Positions 8,485 to 17,235 of a DNA stretch of 64,000 nt are shown here, piece by piece; the stretch's first letter is position 1; each line of letters begins with the position of its first letter. The stretch is taken from the NCBI GenBank assembly GCA_034190295.1, contig JAXHSW010000011.1:21243-85242 (forward strand), written 5' to 3'. The position numbers and the translations under genes are program-made. Source of the stretch: Okeania sp034190295 (GTDB lineage Bacteria; Cyanobacteriota; Cyanobacteriia; Cyanobacteriales; Microcoleaceae). The notes beneath the pieces were generated by a model. The model was not told the origin of the DNA, made no database searches, and saw nothing but the letters and a program-made list of their open reading frames with translations.

Positions 8485-8672
8485 TTACCAAAAAATAAGG
8501 TTTAAAGCCTCCCCTTGGCTGCGCCGCGATCTACCGCTCTACAAGGGGATGAAAAAAAAATCAAGTTCAATATTTCAAGCCTCTGACTTTAACTAGAGGT
8601 ACTGATAACTGATAACTGAAATGACCTCCTGGCTCCTTAAAAGGGGAGGCTTTGGACCTCATTTTTTGGTAA
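8485..8672. repeat. R5 inverted-repeat element, complete
   Basis: 188 bp bounded by TTACCAAAAAATAAGG and its near inverse ending ATTTTTTGGTAA. AATTC is duplicated on both sides, and GATAACT repeats lie inside. The interior CCTCCCC / GGGGAGG would form a long stem in RNA. The stretch 8111-8484 holds no gene. Confidence 0.75.
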
Positions 8673-8732
8673 AATTCATAGTATAATTCCAAAAGCAAAG
8701 TCTATCTCGCAGAATAAAAATATAAATTTACC

Positions 8733-10382
8733 ATGTCAAATGCCTCTGAAAGTTCTCAAAACAATTCTGAATCTTTGCCGCTCCATGAGCTACTCTCTCG
8801 TTTATTGAAGTCAGAAAAAACCTCTCATCGACATCCCTTACCCATCATGGGAACTATGCAAAACCTCAATGACACCTTAGAGCAGCGTCCGCTTTTGGAT
8901 TTTATCAACGCCAGTTTACGGGGCATCGGTCAGGTAGGGTTTGCCAATAATCCCATCGCTGGACTACTCATCGCTCTAGCAGTTTTTATTCAATCACCCT
9001 GGACAGCCTTTATGCTAGTTGTTGGAGTTGTTGTAGCTACCTGGACAGCATATTTAATGCATCTCGATCGCCCCAGCGTCCGCAATGGTATTTTTGGCTT
9101 GAATGGCTCCTTAGTCGGGCTGGCTTTAGGTACTTTTGGAGCTTGGGGCAACGGTACTGGAAACTGGCTGTGGATACTCGCAGCGATCGTTTGCGCCGCC
9201 CTCAGCACGGTGTTAATGGAGTATCTGGGGAACTGGATGGCGACACGTCTAGGGCTGCCGTCTATGGCAGTACCATTTCAGATTGTCACCTACAGCTTTC
9301 TGATAATTGCCCTCTACGTTCCGCAACCCTTCTTTGAGTTCGGGGCACCACCACCCTTTCCTAATCCGGTTGAGTCCCTAGATGGGATAAGCATTTTATC
9401 CGCCCTCATCACTGGTATCGGTCAAATCTTTTTTTCAGACAACTTAGTTTCTGCTCTATTAATTATTATCGCCTTAGCCTTGTGTAGTCCTATGGGAGCC
9501 TTGGTCGGGTCTCTTGGGTCGGCTATTGGCCTATTTGTGGCTATTCTAGTGGGGGTAGACTTGAATATGGTGTACGCCGGTCTATTAGGATACAACTCAG
9601 CCTTAACAGCAATTTCTATTGGGGGTATTTTCTATGCACCTAATCGAAAAAGCATTTTGTTTGCCTGCGCGGGAGCCTTTGGAGCAGCAGTAGTTGAGTG
9701 GCTGCTGAATCTGGCGATCGCTCCCTTGGGACTGCCTATTTTAGCTGTTTCATTTCACCTGGGTACTTATGCCTGCTTCTTGATTTTACGGCGTTCGATA
9801 TCCTCCTTAGTTCCCGTTGCTCCTTACGCTATTGCTTGCCCCGAAGAGCATCGATTCCGCTACCTCACAGCTAAGGAAGCGATATCGGGTTTCCGTCGCC
9901 AGTTGCAGGGAGCTATGGCAGGAGAACATCACAAAATTTTCTTCGATCGAGCACCCCAAGAAATCAAAGGCGACCTGCGTTACATCTTTGATGCCATAGA
10001 CCGCGATCGCAGCGGGAGTTTGTCTTTGGAAGAACTTAGTCATCATCTTCAGCAATCAGGCCATCCTCTGAAGGACGAGGAACTCAACTTTCTCTTTTCC
10101 AGCATGGATGTAGATAACAGTGGCGAAATCGACTTTGAGGAATTCGGGGAATTGTTGCTACGCCATCGTCGTCTGATGTCGAGACTTGATGAGTTCGCCA
10201 CCTACTTTATTCCTATTGATAAAAATTCTAATGGAATACTTGAAGTAGAGGAAATGAATGTAGTTTTAGCCAGTGTGGATGAACCTCCTCTTTCAGAGGA
10301 TGAAGTTACCTTTTTGCAACGGCGAACTGGAGGTAAAGACCTTACCTGGGAAATCTTTCTGGAATTGTTGTTAGTGATTTAG
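8733..10382 (+). CDS. Urea transporter with C-terminal EF-hands
   Basis: 549 aa. Residues about 55-370 are a channel-like urea transporter (UT family): two homologous halves of membrane helices, with LNGSLVGLALG and YNSALTAISIGG as the repeated signature. Residues about 420-510 add three canonical EF-hand loops: DRDRSGSLSLEE, DVDNSGEIDFEE and DKNSNGILEVEE, each with Asp/Asn at positions 1 and 3, Gly at 6 and Glu at 12. The usual UT ends after the membrane part, so this one may be calcium-gated or calcium-stabilised from the cytoplasm (inference). No urease or urea-ABC genes are adjacent. A 20-base AT-rich leader precedes the ATG without a strong ribosome-binding site. Confidence 0.88.
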   Translation: MSNASESSQNNSESLPLHELLSRLLKSEKTSHRHPLPIMGTMQNLNDTLEQRPLLDFINASLRGIGQVGFANNPIAGLLIALAVFIQSPWTAFMLVVGVVVATWTAYLMHLDRPSVRNGIFGLNGSLVGLALGTFGAWGNGTGNWLWILAAIVCAALSTVLMEYLGNWMATRLGLPSMAVPFQIVTYSFLIIALYVPQPFFEFGAPPPFPNPVESLDGISILSALITGIGQIFFSDNLVSALLIIIALALCSPMGALVGSLGSAIGLFVAILVGVDLNMVYAGLLGYNSALTAISIGGIFYAPNRKSILFACAGAFGAAVVEWLLNLAIAPLGLPILAVSFHLGTYACFLILRRSISSLVPVAPYAIACPEEHRFRYLTAKEAISGFRRQLQGAMAGEHHKIFFDRAPQEIKGDLRYIFDAIDRDRSGSLSLEELSHHLQQSGHPLKDEELNFLFSSMDVDNSGEIDFEEFGELLLRHRRLMSRLDEFATYFIPIDKNSNGILEVEEMNVVLASVDEPPLSEDEVTFLQRRTGGKDLTWEIFLELLLVI

Positions 10383-10572
10383 ATGAATACCCAAAGATTA
10401 TTGGGCTTCTCCTTCAACAATTAATAATTAATTATTATCTCTATATTATAAAAAATATGATTGGTTCATTAATTTATAATGAATAATGGATAGTGGGGGA
10501 TGAAAACTATTGATAATTATCAATTATAAATAGAGGCTTTATGGCGTGATTTTTCGGTTAATTAAGATTTAA

Positions 10573-10713
10573 TATCATGTCCGGATAATTAGTAATAAAA
10601 AACCTTCTCCCTTTAAACCTTTCTTTTCCTTTCCTACGGAATGCTACGCAAACAGCATAGCAGCATAGCTGCCTTCCTTCCTCCAAAGTGTAAGTATTCA
10701 AGCGGACATGATA
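10573..10713. repeat. R1 element, complete
   Basis: 141 bp with ends TATCATGTCCGG and GCGGACATGATA, flanked by TAA on both sides. Its interior carries CGGAATGCTACGC-type short repeats. It lies in a 650-bp gene-free stretch (10383-11036). Confidence 0.85.
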
Positions 10714-10725
10714 TAACCTCCTTTT

Positions 10726-10898
10726 TATCAAAATAACATGGGTCGCGCAACCCCGCCTTTTAAGGCGCAATATTTTTGGAGAGTTGCTCAAATCTCCTAC
10801 TTCCCCTCCTGGGAGGGGTTAGGGGTGGGTTCTCCACGGGGCCTGCGGGTGGGTACACTTGCAGACTTGCAGACTTGCAGACTTGCAGACTTCGTTAA
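10726..10898. repeat. R6 element
   Basis: Starts TATCAAAATAACATGGG and ends GACTTCGTTAA. It contains the shared GTCGCGCAACCCCGCC and CCTCCTGGGAGGGG segments and four copies of the 8-mer ACTTGCAG, where the copy at 3488 has the heptamer ACTTCTG. Confidence 0.8.
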
Positions 10899-11036
10899 AG
10901 GACGTCTATTTGTTATTGTAAATTTATTAGGAAAATTTAAACTTGAGGAAAAATTTTTCCCTCAAAACTGATACTTGAATGACTTACTAATAGTAATTAT
11001 TTATAGCTATTAAATGGGTTCTATAAAATAGATAAA

Positions 11037-11543
11037 TTATTCTAGTTGTTTAAGGTCGATACCAAATTGCGATCGCATTTCGGCAATGGTTTTGTCCAGA
11101 ACCAAGTTGAAGTCAAATTGATGAATATTTTGGGTTTTCAACTGCCGACCCCAAATCAAACCCCGATCGAAAATTTGCAGTTGGTAAGAAGTGAAACGAT
11201 ACTTTACCGGGTAGAAAAATTGGGTAAAAAGTTTAAAAATTAAGAGATGTAACCAATTAGTTTTCGGATCGTTTCCCATGGTGAAACCGATGACAAAGGC
11301 TTCGTCTTCTCCAGATGTGCCTCGTGCGAGCAGCAAGTGCAAGCAATCATGTCCGAACAAATCAATGTTTCCCGGTAAAGCTAGGGGACTTTTGGAATTT
11401 TCTAAAAGCCTTACCAACCATGGAATTTCTGATTGTTTATTCAGACTGAAGTTTGACAGCGCTTCTGCCAGTGTTGAATTTCTATCTATTTGTAAGCGAG
11501 TTAGAGGATTACAGAGCATATTTGAACTGTTTTCAGTTAACAA
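11037..11543 (-). CDS. Conserved protein with Coq4-like HDxxH motif
   Basis: 168 aa. The central GHDCLHLLLARGTSGEDEAF fits HDxxH-x11-E, the metal-site pattern of the Coq4 family, followed by FVIGFTMG. Coq4 acts in ubiquinone biosynthesis, but cyanobacteria make plastoquinone, so function cannot be transferred directly. No membrane segments. It stands alone between repeat clusters with no operon partner. The start at 11543 gives a plausible N-terminus. Confidence 0.7.
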   Translation of the reverse strand: MLTENSSNMLCNPLTRLQIDRNSTLAEALSNFSLNKQSEIPWLVRLLENSKSPLALPGNIDLFGHDCLHLLLARGTSGEDEAFVIGFTMGNDPKTNWLHLLIFKLFTQFFYPVKYRFTSYQLQIFDRGLIWGRQLKTQNIHQFDFNLVLDKTIAEMRSQFGIDLKQLE

Positions 11544-11721
11544 CGACTATATTCATAGACTAGGTTTAATCGCGATCGCTGACGGACTGCGACTAACTAT
11601 AATTATAGCTTTTCGAGATTGTGGTTGTTGGAAATTAAGCCAAAAAAAGTAGCTAAAATCCTAACAGGTCAAAGTTTATAATATTTTTTTTTATCTAAAA
11701 AACACAACTTTATATAGTATC

Positions 11722-11836
11722 AGGACTTACGCATGAGGTACGAAAAACTAGGACTTGAGATTGCTTTCCGTTCCGGAATGCTCCGCAAACCCTATCGGTC
11801 GCTTCGGACGGAAATACGTTAAAGTGCGTAAGTCCT
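11722..11836. repeat. R2 element, complete
   Basis: 115 bp with ends AGGACTTACGCA and TGCGTAAGTCCT. ATAGTAT is found on both sides (11714-11720 and 11837-11843). The interior is nearly the reverse complement of the copy at 32896-33009, differing in one short patch. Confidence 0.85.
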
Positions 11837-11842
11837 ATAGTA

Positions 11843-11962
11843 TATGATGTCCAGATAATAAGTGATAAAAAAGTTTTTGTTTGTAGTATTGCTCGACCGA
11901 TAAGATAGAAATTGCTAGAGCAATACTATAACCTTTGATTAGACTATTCAACCGGACATGAT
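11843..11962. repeat. R1 element, degenerate
   Basis: Left end TATGATGTCCAG and right end CCGGACATGATG, abutting the R2 element. Its right end supplies a spurious upstream ATG to the transporter gene that follows. Confidence 0.6.
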
Positions 11963-12065
11963 GCCAGCTTTTGATCGGTTTCAATTGATTGACCGACGCC
12001 AAATAAATCTATCCCATGTTAGGATTATCCTGATAATAAAGCTAACCAACTCAGGAATAGCCATT

Positions 12066-13529
12066 ATGACAGACCAAATATTTTTTTGGGGCATCATCCT
12101 CTTTTTGTTTGCTACCTTGGGTATTGGTATCTGGACTGCCAAACAGATTAAAGGCGATAGCATCAACTTTCTGGTAGCAGGACGCCGCCTCATCTTGCCC
12201 CTGGCTGCTGCCACCTTAATGGCCCAGTCCGTCGATTCCAATGCCACCTTGGGCAATACCGACCTAGCTGGTGAATTTGGCTTTTGGGCGGGAGCATCTT
12301 TACCCTTGGGATTAGCTCTCTGTTTGCTTTTGAGCGGTCTATTTTTTGCCAAACCAATGAACCGCATGGGATTAATTACTCTCCCAGACTTTTATCGAGT
12401 CAAGTACGGTCGCTTAACAGAAGTTGTGGTCTCTATTATCATGGTTTTGAGTTTTGCATTTTTGCTGGCGGGGAACTTAGTCGCGGGAGGCTACGTTTTT
12501 GAGAGTTTTTTAGGAACTAGCTATACTGTTGGGGTCATACTGATTGCCACTATCGTATTTATTTACACTGCTTGTGGGGGAATGTTTGCCATAGTCTATA
12601 CCGATGCTATTCAGGTAGCGATCGCCTTTGTAGGTACTATGCTGCTGTTGGGTTTTATGGCAGTCAATTTTGGCTTTAACATACCAGACGGTATGGGTCC
12701 TTTTGCCTTGGAACAATTAGCCGATCCTGCTGCCGGAGCAGCCATCAACTGGGCGACCTTGTTAGCTCTTGGTTTGGGAGATATCGTCGCGATCGACTTT
12801 ATGGCCCGGATTTTTGCTGCCGATAGCCCAGAAACTGCCCAACGTGCTTGTTTGATCGCTTCAGCAGGAACAGTAATTATCGGCGTACCATTTTCGATAA
12901 TGGCTCTATCTGCTCCCCAAATATTAGCCCAGGCAGGTATTACTCCTGAAGGTCCTTTACTTTTAGCTCTAATCAAAGGGGTGATTCCACCAGTTTTAGG
13001 CTTGCTGGTTATTGCTGCTATTCTTGCTGCTTCCCTTTCTACCGCAGATGGAGCGATTCTCGGTACTTCTTCGGTAATCGCCCATAATGTGATTGGTATT
13101 CGCCAAGGTCGTCGCGATACAGGTGGCGATCGCTTATTGAAGCTAACTCGGTTCATGGCTTTTGGGATTACGTCTCTGGGGGTTTTGTTTGCTGTTTTGG
13201 TTCCCCAGACTGGGATTTTGTTGTTGTTGGCTTTCGATTTAGGGTTTGCGGGATTATTAGTTCCCCTTGCTGGTGGTTTGTATTGGCCTAAAGCAACAAA
13301 ATACGGCGCTCTAGCTTGCGTAATTGCCGGGACGGGAACTCGACTAATATTGTTCGTTCTGATGCCAAAGATGTTTGGTAGCGATAATACTTTATTATAT
13401 ATCAAAAACAAAATTTTTACTGCTGATTTTGACGGCTTTCCTACGTTAATCGCTCCTTTAGTAGGTTTGGTAGCGTTTATCACTGTGTCTATGCTGACGA
13501 ATAATGGGAAAAAGCTGACATCAGATTAG
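12066..13529 (+). CDS. Sodium:solute symporter (SSS family)
   Basis: 487 aa from the chosen start. It has about 13 hydrophobic helices, with the SSS hallmarks NFLVAGRRL near residue 30, ATLMAQSVDSNATLGNTDLA, and the internal IVAIDFMARIFAADSPETAQRACL segment typical of the family. It couples Na+ entry to uptake of an organic solute; the substrate cannot be told from sequence. An open frame extends to 11958, but that part derives from a repeat end. ATG 12066 gives MTDQIFFWGIILF, a normal first helix. No partner gene. Confidence 0.88.
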   Translation: MTDQIFFWGIILFLFATLGIGIWTAKQIKGDSINFLVAGRRLILPLAAATLMAQSVDSNATLGNTDLAGEFGFWAGASLPLGLALCLLLSGLFFAKPMNRMGLITLPDFYRVKYGRLTEVVVSIIMVLSFAFLLAGNLVAGGYVFESFLGTSYTVGVILIATIVFIYTACGGMFAIVYTDAIQVAIAFVGTMLLLGFMAVNFGFNIPDGMGPFALEQLADPAAGAAINWATLLALGLGDIVAIDFMARIFAADSPETAQRACLIASAGTVIIGVPFSIMALSAPQILAQAGITPEGPLLLALIKGVIPPVLGLLVIAAILAASLSTADGAILGTSSVIAHNVIGIRQGRRDTGGDRLLKLTRFMAFGITSLGVLFAVLVPQTGILLLLAFDLGFAGLLVPLAGGLYWPKATKYGALACVIAGTGTRLILFVLMPKMFGSDNTLLYIKNKIFTADFDGFPTLIAPLVGLVAFITVSMLTNNGKKLTSD

Positions 13530-13972
13530 AGTAGGAATCGGATAGCTACGGACTAAAATTATGTCTGAAGTAATTGGAAAATTACTCAATTCTCTATTTT
13601 TTCAACTACCACCACAGGAATTAAAGTCCTTTCTAAAACAGCTTGAGAAACGGAACCAACTAACATATTCTTCCATAAACGATGCCCTCTTTTCCCCATC
13701 ACAATTTCTGCTACTCCATACTCTTGTGCAACAGAAACTATTTCCTCGGATACAACTCCCGCAACAGTTATAAACCGATATCGAATATCTGCCAAAAGTT
13801 GCCCTGTTTGCTGTTGCAGTTGCTCAATACTTTCTGCATCCTCAGACTGAATAACGTGCAACACGACAACTTCCCCATCACAACGTCTTGCCAACTCTGC
13901 AACTTTTAACAACACATCAACAGCAAGAGGTGAAGTATCAACAGCAGCTAACAAAACTATACGACGAGCGAT

Positions 13973-13996
13973 ATAGCTGCCGCTAGGCTCCGCCAA
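13973..13996. repeat. HIP1-inserted short dispersed repeat (24 nt)
   Basis: Splits HIP1 as GCGAT / CGCT; the same site is uninterrupted at 15730-15737. It starts ATAGCTGCCGC and ends CTCCGCCAA. Length 24 keeps the Usp frame open. Confidence 0.85.
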
Positions 13997-14104
13997 CGCT
14001 ACTTTTGTCGGATCGACTTCTCCCTTGCGTAATAGTTTGGGTGCAAAGGTAGGTATTGCCCAAGCTCCCAAAGATGCTGTGACTAATATGGATAAGGCAG
14101 CGAT

Positions 14105-14128
14105 ATAGCTGCCGCTAGGCTCCGCCAA
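14105..14128. repeat. HIP1-inserted short dispersed repeat (24 nt)
   Basis: Identical 24-mer at the second HIP1 site of the gene, and also the point where homology to the antiporter ends. Confidence 0.85.
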
Positions 14129-14310
14129 CGCCCTCTATCAAGACAATCTATTTTCTGGCCAAGTTTGATTGTGGGATGGACAGCAGGAAAGGCCATTGTC
14201 CCACTAACAGAAGCAAAAAGTCGGGCAATTTATTTTTTTCGGAAAAAAGAGTCAGAAAATCATGGTGAGTAACGTCTAGTATTTGGAAAGCAAAAAACAA
14301 TAGAAGACCC
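14129..14310. other. Tail shared by truncated antiporter copies
   Basis: CCTCTATCAAGACAATC onward is shared with 3452-3483 plus 3628-3768, and partly with 6774-6800. In one frame on the plus strand it reads IFWPSLIVGWTAGKAIVPL, perhaps the remnant of another gene. I do not recognise it. Confidence 0.5.
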
Positions 14311-14375
14311 AAGACAGAACATTCAATTTTGTCCAAAGTCAAATCTATAACTAGGAAATTGTTGTATTTGATACG

Positions 14376-14909
14376 ATGAAAAAAATAACATTAACTTCAA
14401 TCGAGGTAGAGCAACTTCAGTTGGAAAGTAAGCAACTTCAGCTTGAATTCACTGAAAAAGATCTCAACGAACAGGGAATTTGGCGCATGGCATACACAGA
14501 AGAAGAAGTGGAGGAAAAAATTGGCCCTTCCCGAGGAATAATAACATCCAATAGTAAACAAGCGGAAATGGCAACTTCTGAACTTAAGATACAGACTCGC
14601 TTTGATGCCTTAGAAAGATATCAAATTCCTATTGTAATTCCGAAAAATACTGGTGGGAATACATTACACAAAATTAAGGCTGCTCCAAACGCCGTGATCC
14701 CTGAACATAAGCATTCTCACGGCATTGGTTCATTTCGAATTGTCACGAAGGGTGAAGTAATTTTTAATGGTGTTAAATATGGTCCTGGAGATTGGTTCTG
14801 GGTTCCTACGGGAGAGACAGAGCACTTGGTCGCAGGTCCTGAAGGTTTTGAAGGTTTATACAATTATGTTTGGGAACAAGTAGATGGGCGATTTGAAAAA
14901 GAGAAATGA
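14376..14909 (+). CDS. Cupin-domain protein
   Basis: 177 aa. Residues 1-60 are helical and charged. Residues about 75-170 are a single cupin barrel: PEHKHSHGIGSFRIVTKGEV matches cupin motif 1 (HxH...E-like position), and GPGDWFWVPTGETEHLVAG matches motif 2 with the late His. Metal binding through these histidines is likely; the reaction is unknown. A GATACG spacer without a clear ribosome-binding site precedes the ATG. It sits between two antiporter fragments and is not obviously linked to either. Confidence 0.75.
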   Translation: MKKITLTSIEVEQLQLESKQLQLEFTEKDLNEQGIWRMAYTEEEVEEKIGPSRGIITSNSKQAEMATSELKIQTRFDALERYQIPIVIPKNTGGNTLHKIKAAPNAVIPEHKHSHGIGSFRIVTKGEVIFNGVKYGPGDWFWVPTGETEHLVAGPEGFEGLYNYVWEQVDGRFEKEK

Positions 14910-15044
14910 AAGGACTAGATTGATCTTATCAATTAGTTTATTGAGAATGAAATTGATGTCAGGTGATTGATGATAATAACGATCATCTTTCTTATGGAGT
15001 CGAGCGCAATGCGTCCGACTCAACTCTGCTTGTTGATTATCGCT

Positions 15045-15239
15045 ACTTTGGTTGGATCGACTTTTCCTTTTTCTAAGAGTTTTGGTGCAAAGAGTAGGTA
15101 TTGCCCAAGCTCCCAAAGGTGCTGTGACTAATATGGATTGGGTGGCGATTTCTAATTCTAGTGGATCGTTGGTAATAATCCATTGGTCTTTCTCTAAACT
15201 TCGTCTGACGGCTTCATGGAAAATATCTTTTGCTGCCAT
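15045..15239 (-). pseudogene. xisH start fused to antiporter fragment (locus 5)
   Basis: Reads MAAKDIFHEAVRRSLEKDQW... from 15239, then after LELEI continues into the antiporter end (ATQSILVTAPLGAWAIPT). The junction lies at GCGAT, that is, at a HIP1 half site. The same xisH-antiporter neighbourhood is seen at 7298-8110. It shows a deletion or recombination between the two genes and is not functional as either. Confidence 0.8.
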
Positions 15240-15261
15240 TTTATTATCCTTTATATTGATC

Positions 15262-15351
15262 GGGATTTACGCAGAACCGCTATATCTAGTAAGGGCGAAT
15301 GGCTATTCGCCCCTACAGATGGCGTATATTTTCATATTTTGCGTAAGTCCT
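15262..15351. repeat. R2 element
   Basis: 90 bp with ends GGGATTTACGCA and TGCGTAAGTCCT. TTTATATT lies on both sides (8-bp duplication, left copy a few bases away). It sits between the xisH start and the antiporter stop, where locus 3 has only 11 bp. Its interior holds the GGGCGAATGGC palindrome. Confidence 0.8.
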
Positions 15352-15353
15352 GT

Positions 15354-16970
15354 TTATATTTTTTCAACAACCATCACAGGAATTAAACTCCTTTCTAAAA
15401 CTGCTTGAGAAACGGAACCAACTAAGACATTATCCCATAAACGATGCCCTCTTTTCCCCATAACTATTTCTGCTACTCCATACTCTTGTGCAACTGAAAC
15501 TATTTCCTCGGATACCACACCCGCAACAGTTACAAACCGATACCGAATATCTGCCAAAAGTTGCTTTGTTTGCTGTTGCAGTTGCTCAATACTTTCCCCA
15601 TCCTCAGACTGAATAACGTGCAACACCACCACTTCCCCATCACAACGTCTCGCTAACTCGGCAACTTTTAACAACACATCCACAGCAAGGGGTGAAGTAT
15701 CAACGGCAGCTAACAAAACAATACGACGAGCGATCGCTACTTTGGTTGGATCGATTTCTCCCTTCCGTAACAGTTTTGGTGCAAAGGTAGGTATTGCCCA
15801 AGCTCCCAAAGGTGCTGTGACTAATATGGATAGGGCAGCGATCGCTAATATTGTTTCGCCTCCGTCAATTCCTGCTGCTAAAGGAATAGCGCCAATGGCA
15901 GCTTGCACGGTTGCTTTAGCGGAATTTCCAGGTAGCAAAAATAGACGTTCTTGCCAATTCCAGTTACTGCCTAAAGTGGAGAGATACCAACCGAGCATCC
16001 GCCCGACTAAAGTACCGACAGCTAAAATTAATAATCCCACCCACAAGACTTTTTCCAATACTTGCAAGGGAATACTAGCACCGAGTAACACAAACAAAAT
16101 TATTTGCGCCACCACCCACAAAGTATCAAAACTATTTCGCAACCGTCGCGCCAGAGGTGCATCAAATTCGATGACAAAAAATCCTGTTGCCATGACTGCT
16201 AAATAGCCGGAAAATATGGGAAATTTCTCTGCTAAGACGACTAACAATAGAGCAAAACTTGCTGCAACCAAAGTATCCTGGGTGGCATTTTGAGTCCAAT
16301 TTTGTTTGACTAACAGCAATACTAATATTCGTGCTGTCAGCAACCCGACGATAACTCCCAGAATAATTTGTAAAATTACTTGAAATGGTAATAGTTGTAA
16401 TGCGCTGAGAGTGATGCCACCAGGTAAAGTTACAGTCGTTGTTCCCTGGGATAAGAATGCCAGCAGTAAACTAAAAACTAATAACAGCAACACATCTGAC
16501 AAAGCACTACCAGTCAAAATAGCATCAGGAATACCTTTAGCTACACCCCAACCCAAACTTTTGAGGCGCAACATTCCGGGAACAATAACTGCGGGAGACT
16601 CGGCACCGATGATACAACCTAATAACAACCCAGTGGCGAAGTCAAACTTGAGTAACCACATTGCTACTAGGGCAATAACAATAGCTTCACAGGTTGCAGG
16701 GAGAAAACCTAACCGTATCGCAACACTTCCCTGTTGTGCTAACTTTTCTCTGTCTAAACCTAACCCTGCTTTCATCAAAATTACCATGACGGCGATCGTG
16801 CGTAGGGAGTCGGCAGCTTGTAAAATGCTAGAGTCGATGGTATTGCTAATTTGAGGACCTAATAATATTCCGACTAACACCATTCCTACCAGTGGCGGTG
16901 CTTTTAATCTCAAGGCTATTTGTCCGACAAAAAAACCTATTAATAATATCCAAATAATACTTTCTAACAT
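15354..16970 (-). CDS. CPA-type cation:proton antiporter fused to universal stress domain
   Basis: 538 aa from ATG 16970. Residues 1-about 385 form 11-13 membrane helices of the Na+/H+ exchanger family (PPLVGMVLVGILLGPQ near 25-40; LGCIIGAESPAVIVPGML). Residues about 405-538 form a cytoplasmic UspA domain (VLLAAVDTSPLAVDVLLKVA; GKRGHRLWDNVLVGSVSQ). It exports cations in exchange for protons; the Usp part may sense nucleotide or stress state (known for the domain, not shown here). A longer frame to 17027 only reads through a palindromic repeat, so MLESIIWILL is the likely start. It is the only complete copy among at least seven loci, and a second copy begins just beyond the assembly gap. Confidence 0.9.
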   Translation of the reverse strand: MLESIIWILLIGFFVGQIALRLKAPPLVGMVLVGILLGPQISNTIDSSILQAADSLRTIAVMVILMKAGLGLDREKLAQQGSVAIRLGFLPATCEAIVIALVAMWLLKFDFATGLLLGCIIGAESPAVIVPGMLRLKSLGWGVAKGIPDAILTGSALSDVLLLLVFSLLLAFLSQGTTTVTLPGGITLSALQLLPFQVILQIILGVIVGLLTARILVLLLVKQNWTQNATQDTLVAASFALLLVVLAEKFPIFSGYLAVMATGFFVIEFDAPLARRLRNSFDTLWVVAQIILFVLLGASIPLQVLEKVLWVGLLILAVGTLVGRMLGWYLSTLGSNWNWQERLFLLPGNSAKATVQAAIGAIPLAAGIDGGETILAIAALSILVTAPLGAWAIPTFAPKLLRKGEIDPTKVAIARRIVLLAAVDTSPLAVDVLLKVAELARRCDGEVVVLHVIQSEDGESIEQLQQQTKQLLADIRYRFVTVAGVVSEEIVSVAQEYGVAEIVMGKRGHRLWDNVLVGSVSQAVLERSLIPVMVVEKI

Positions 16971-16991
16971 AAGAAGGAAGAGGGAATAATA

Positions 16992-17072
16992 GTAGGTAGG
17001 GTTAAGCGTCGGAGCGCAACCCAACAAATACCAGTTTATTGTTGGGTTTCCGAGGGCGTCAACCCTACCTAC
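16992..17072. repeat. Palindromic repeat, copy 1
   Basis: 81 bp running from GTAGGTAGGGTTAAGCG to its inverse GTCAACCCTACCTAC, able to fold into a long hairpin. It is repeated almost exactly at 17236-17316 across the gap. Confidence 0.8.
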
Positions 17073-17087
17073 AAAATGCTAACACCA

Positions 17088-17187
17088 NNNNNNNNNNNNN
17101 NNNNNNNNNNNNNNNNNNNNNNNNNNNNNNNNNNNNNNNNNNNNNNNNNNNNNNNNNNNNNNNNNNNNNNNNNNNNNNNNNNNNNNN
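17088..17187. other. Assembly gap (100 N)
   Basis: Exactly 100 unknown bases. The sequences on both sides are copies of the same antiporter upstream region, so the gap probably hides one repeat unit of unknown length, perhaps a second antiporter gene. Confidence 0.95.
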
Positions 17188-17214
17188 TAATATTAAGATA
17201 ATACTTTCTAACAT
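17188..17214 (-). pseudogene. Start of a second antiporter copy, cut by gap
   Basis: Reads MLESIILIL from 17214, the same first residues and upstream sequence as the intact gene at 16970. The rest lies in the unknown gap, so it may be complete or broken. Confidence 0.6.
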
Positions 17215-17235
17215 AAGAAGGAAGAGGGAAGAATA

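Larger units (their letters stand above)
13586..14128 (-). pseudogene. Antiporter/Usp fragment, locus 4
   Basis: An open frame of 180 codons: the last antiporter residues (LGAWAIPTFAPKLLRK), the linker and a complete universal-stress domain. It lacks about 400 residues of membrane domain. Two 24-nt inserts in HIP1 sites (13973-13996 and 14105-14128) add AEPSGSY-type residues in frame. Because the frame is intact, a soluble Usp protein could still be made if a promoter exists, but no initiation signal is visible. Upstream it joins the tail shared with locus 1. Confidence 0.75.

Noticed and set aside
10558..10971. 77-codon frames on both strands
   Set aside because: Translations of R1 and R6 elements.
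11958..12065. Upstream extension of the symporter reading frame
   Set aside because: Its first ATG is the end of an R1 element and the added residues do not resemble the family's N-terminus.
12611..13483. 290-codon minus-strand open frame
   Set aside because: Lies wholly opposite the sodium:solute symporter, has the Pro/Lys/Ala composition of an antisense shadow and no domain.
16971..17027. Upstream extension of the antiporter frame
   Set aside because: Encoded by the 81-bp palindrome that also occurs at 17236-17316.
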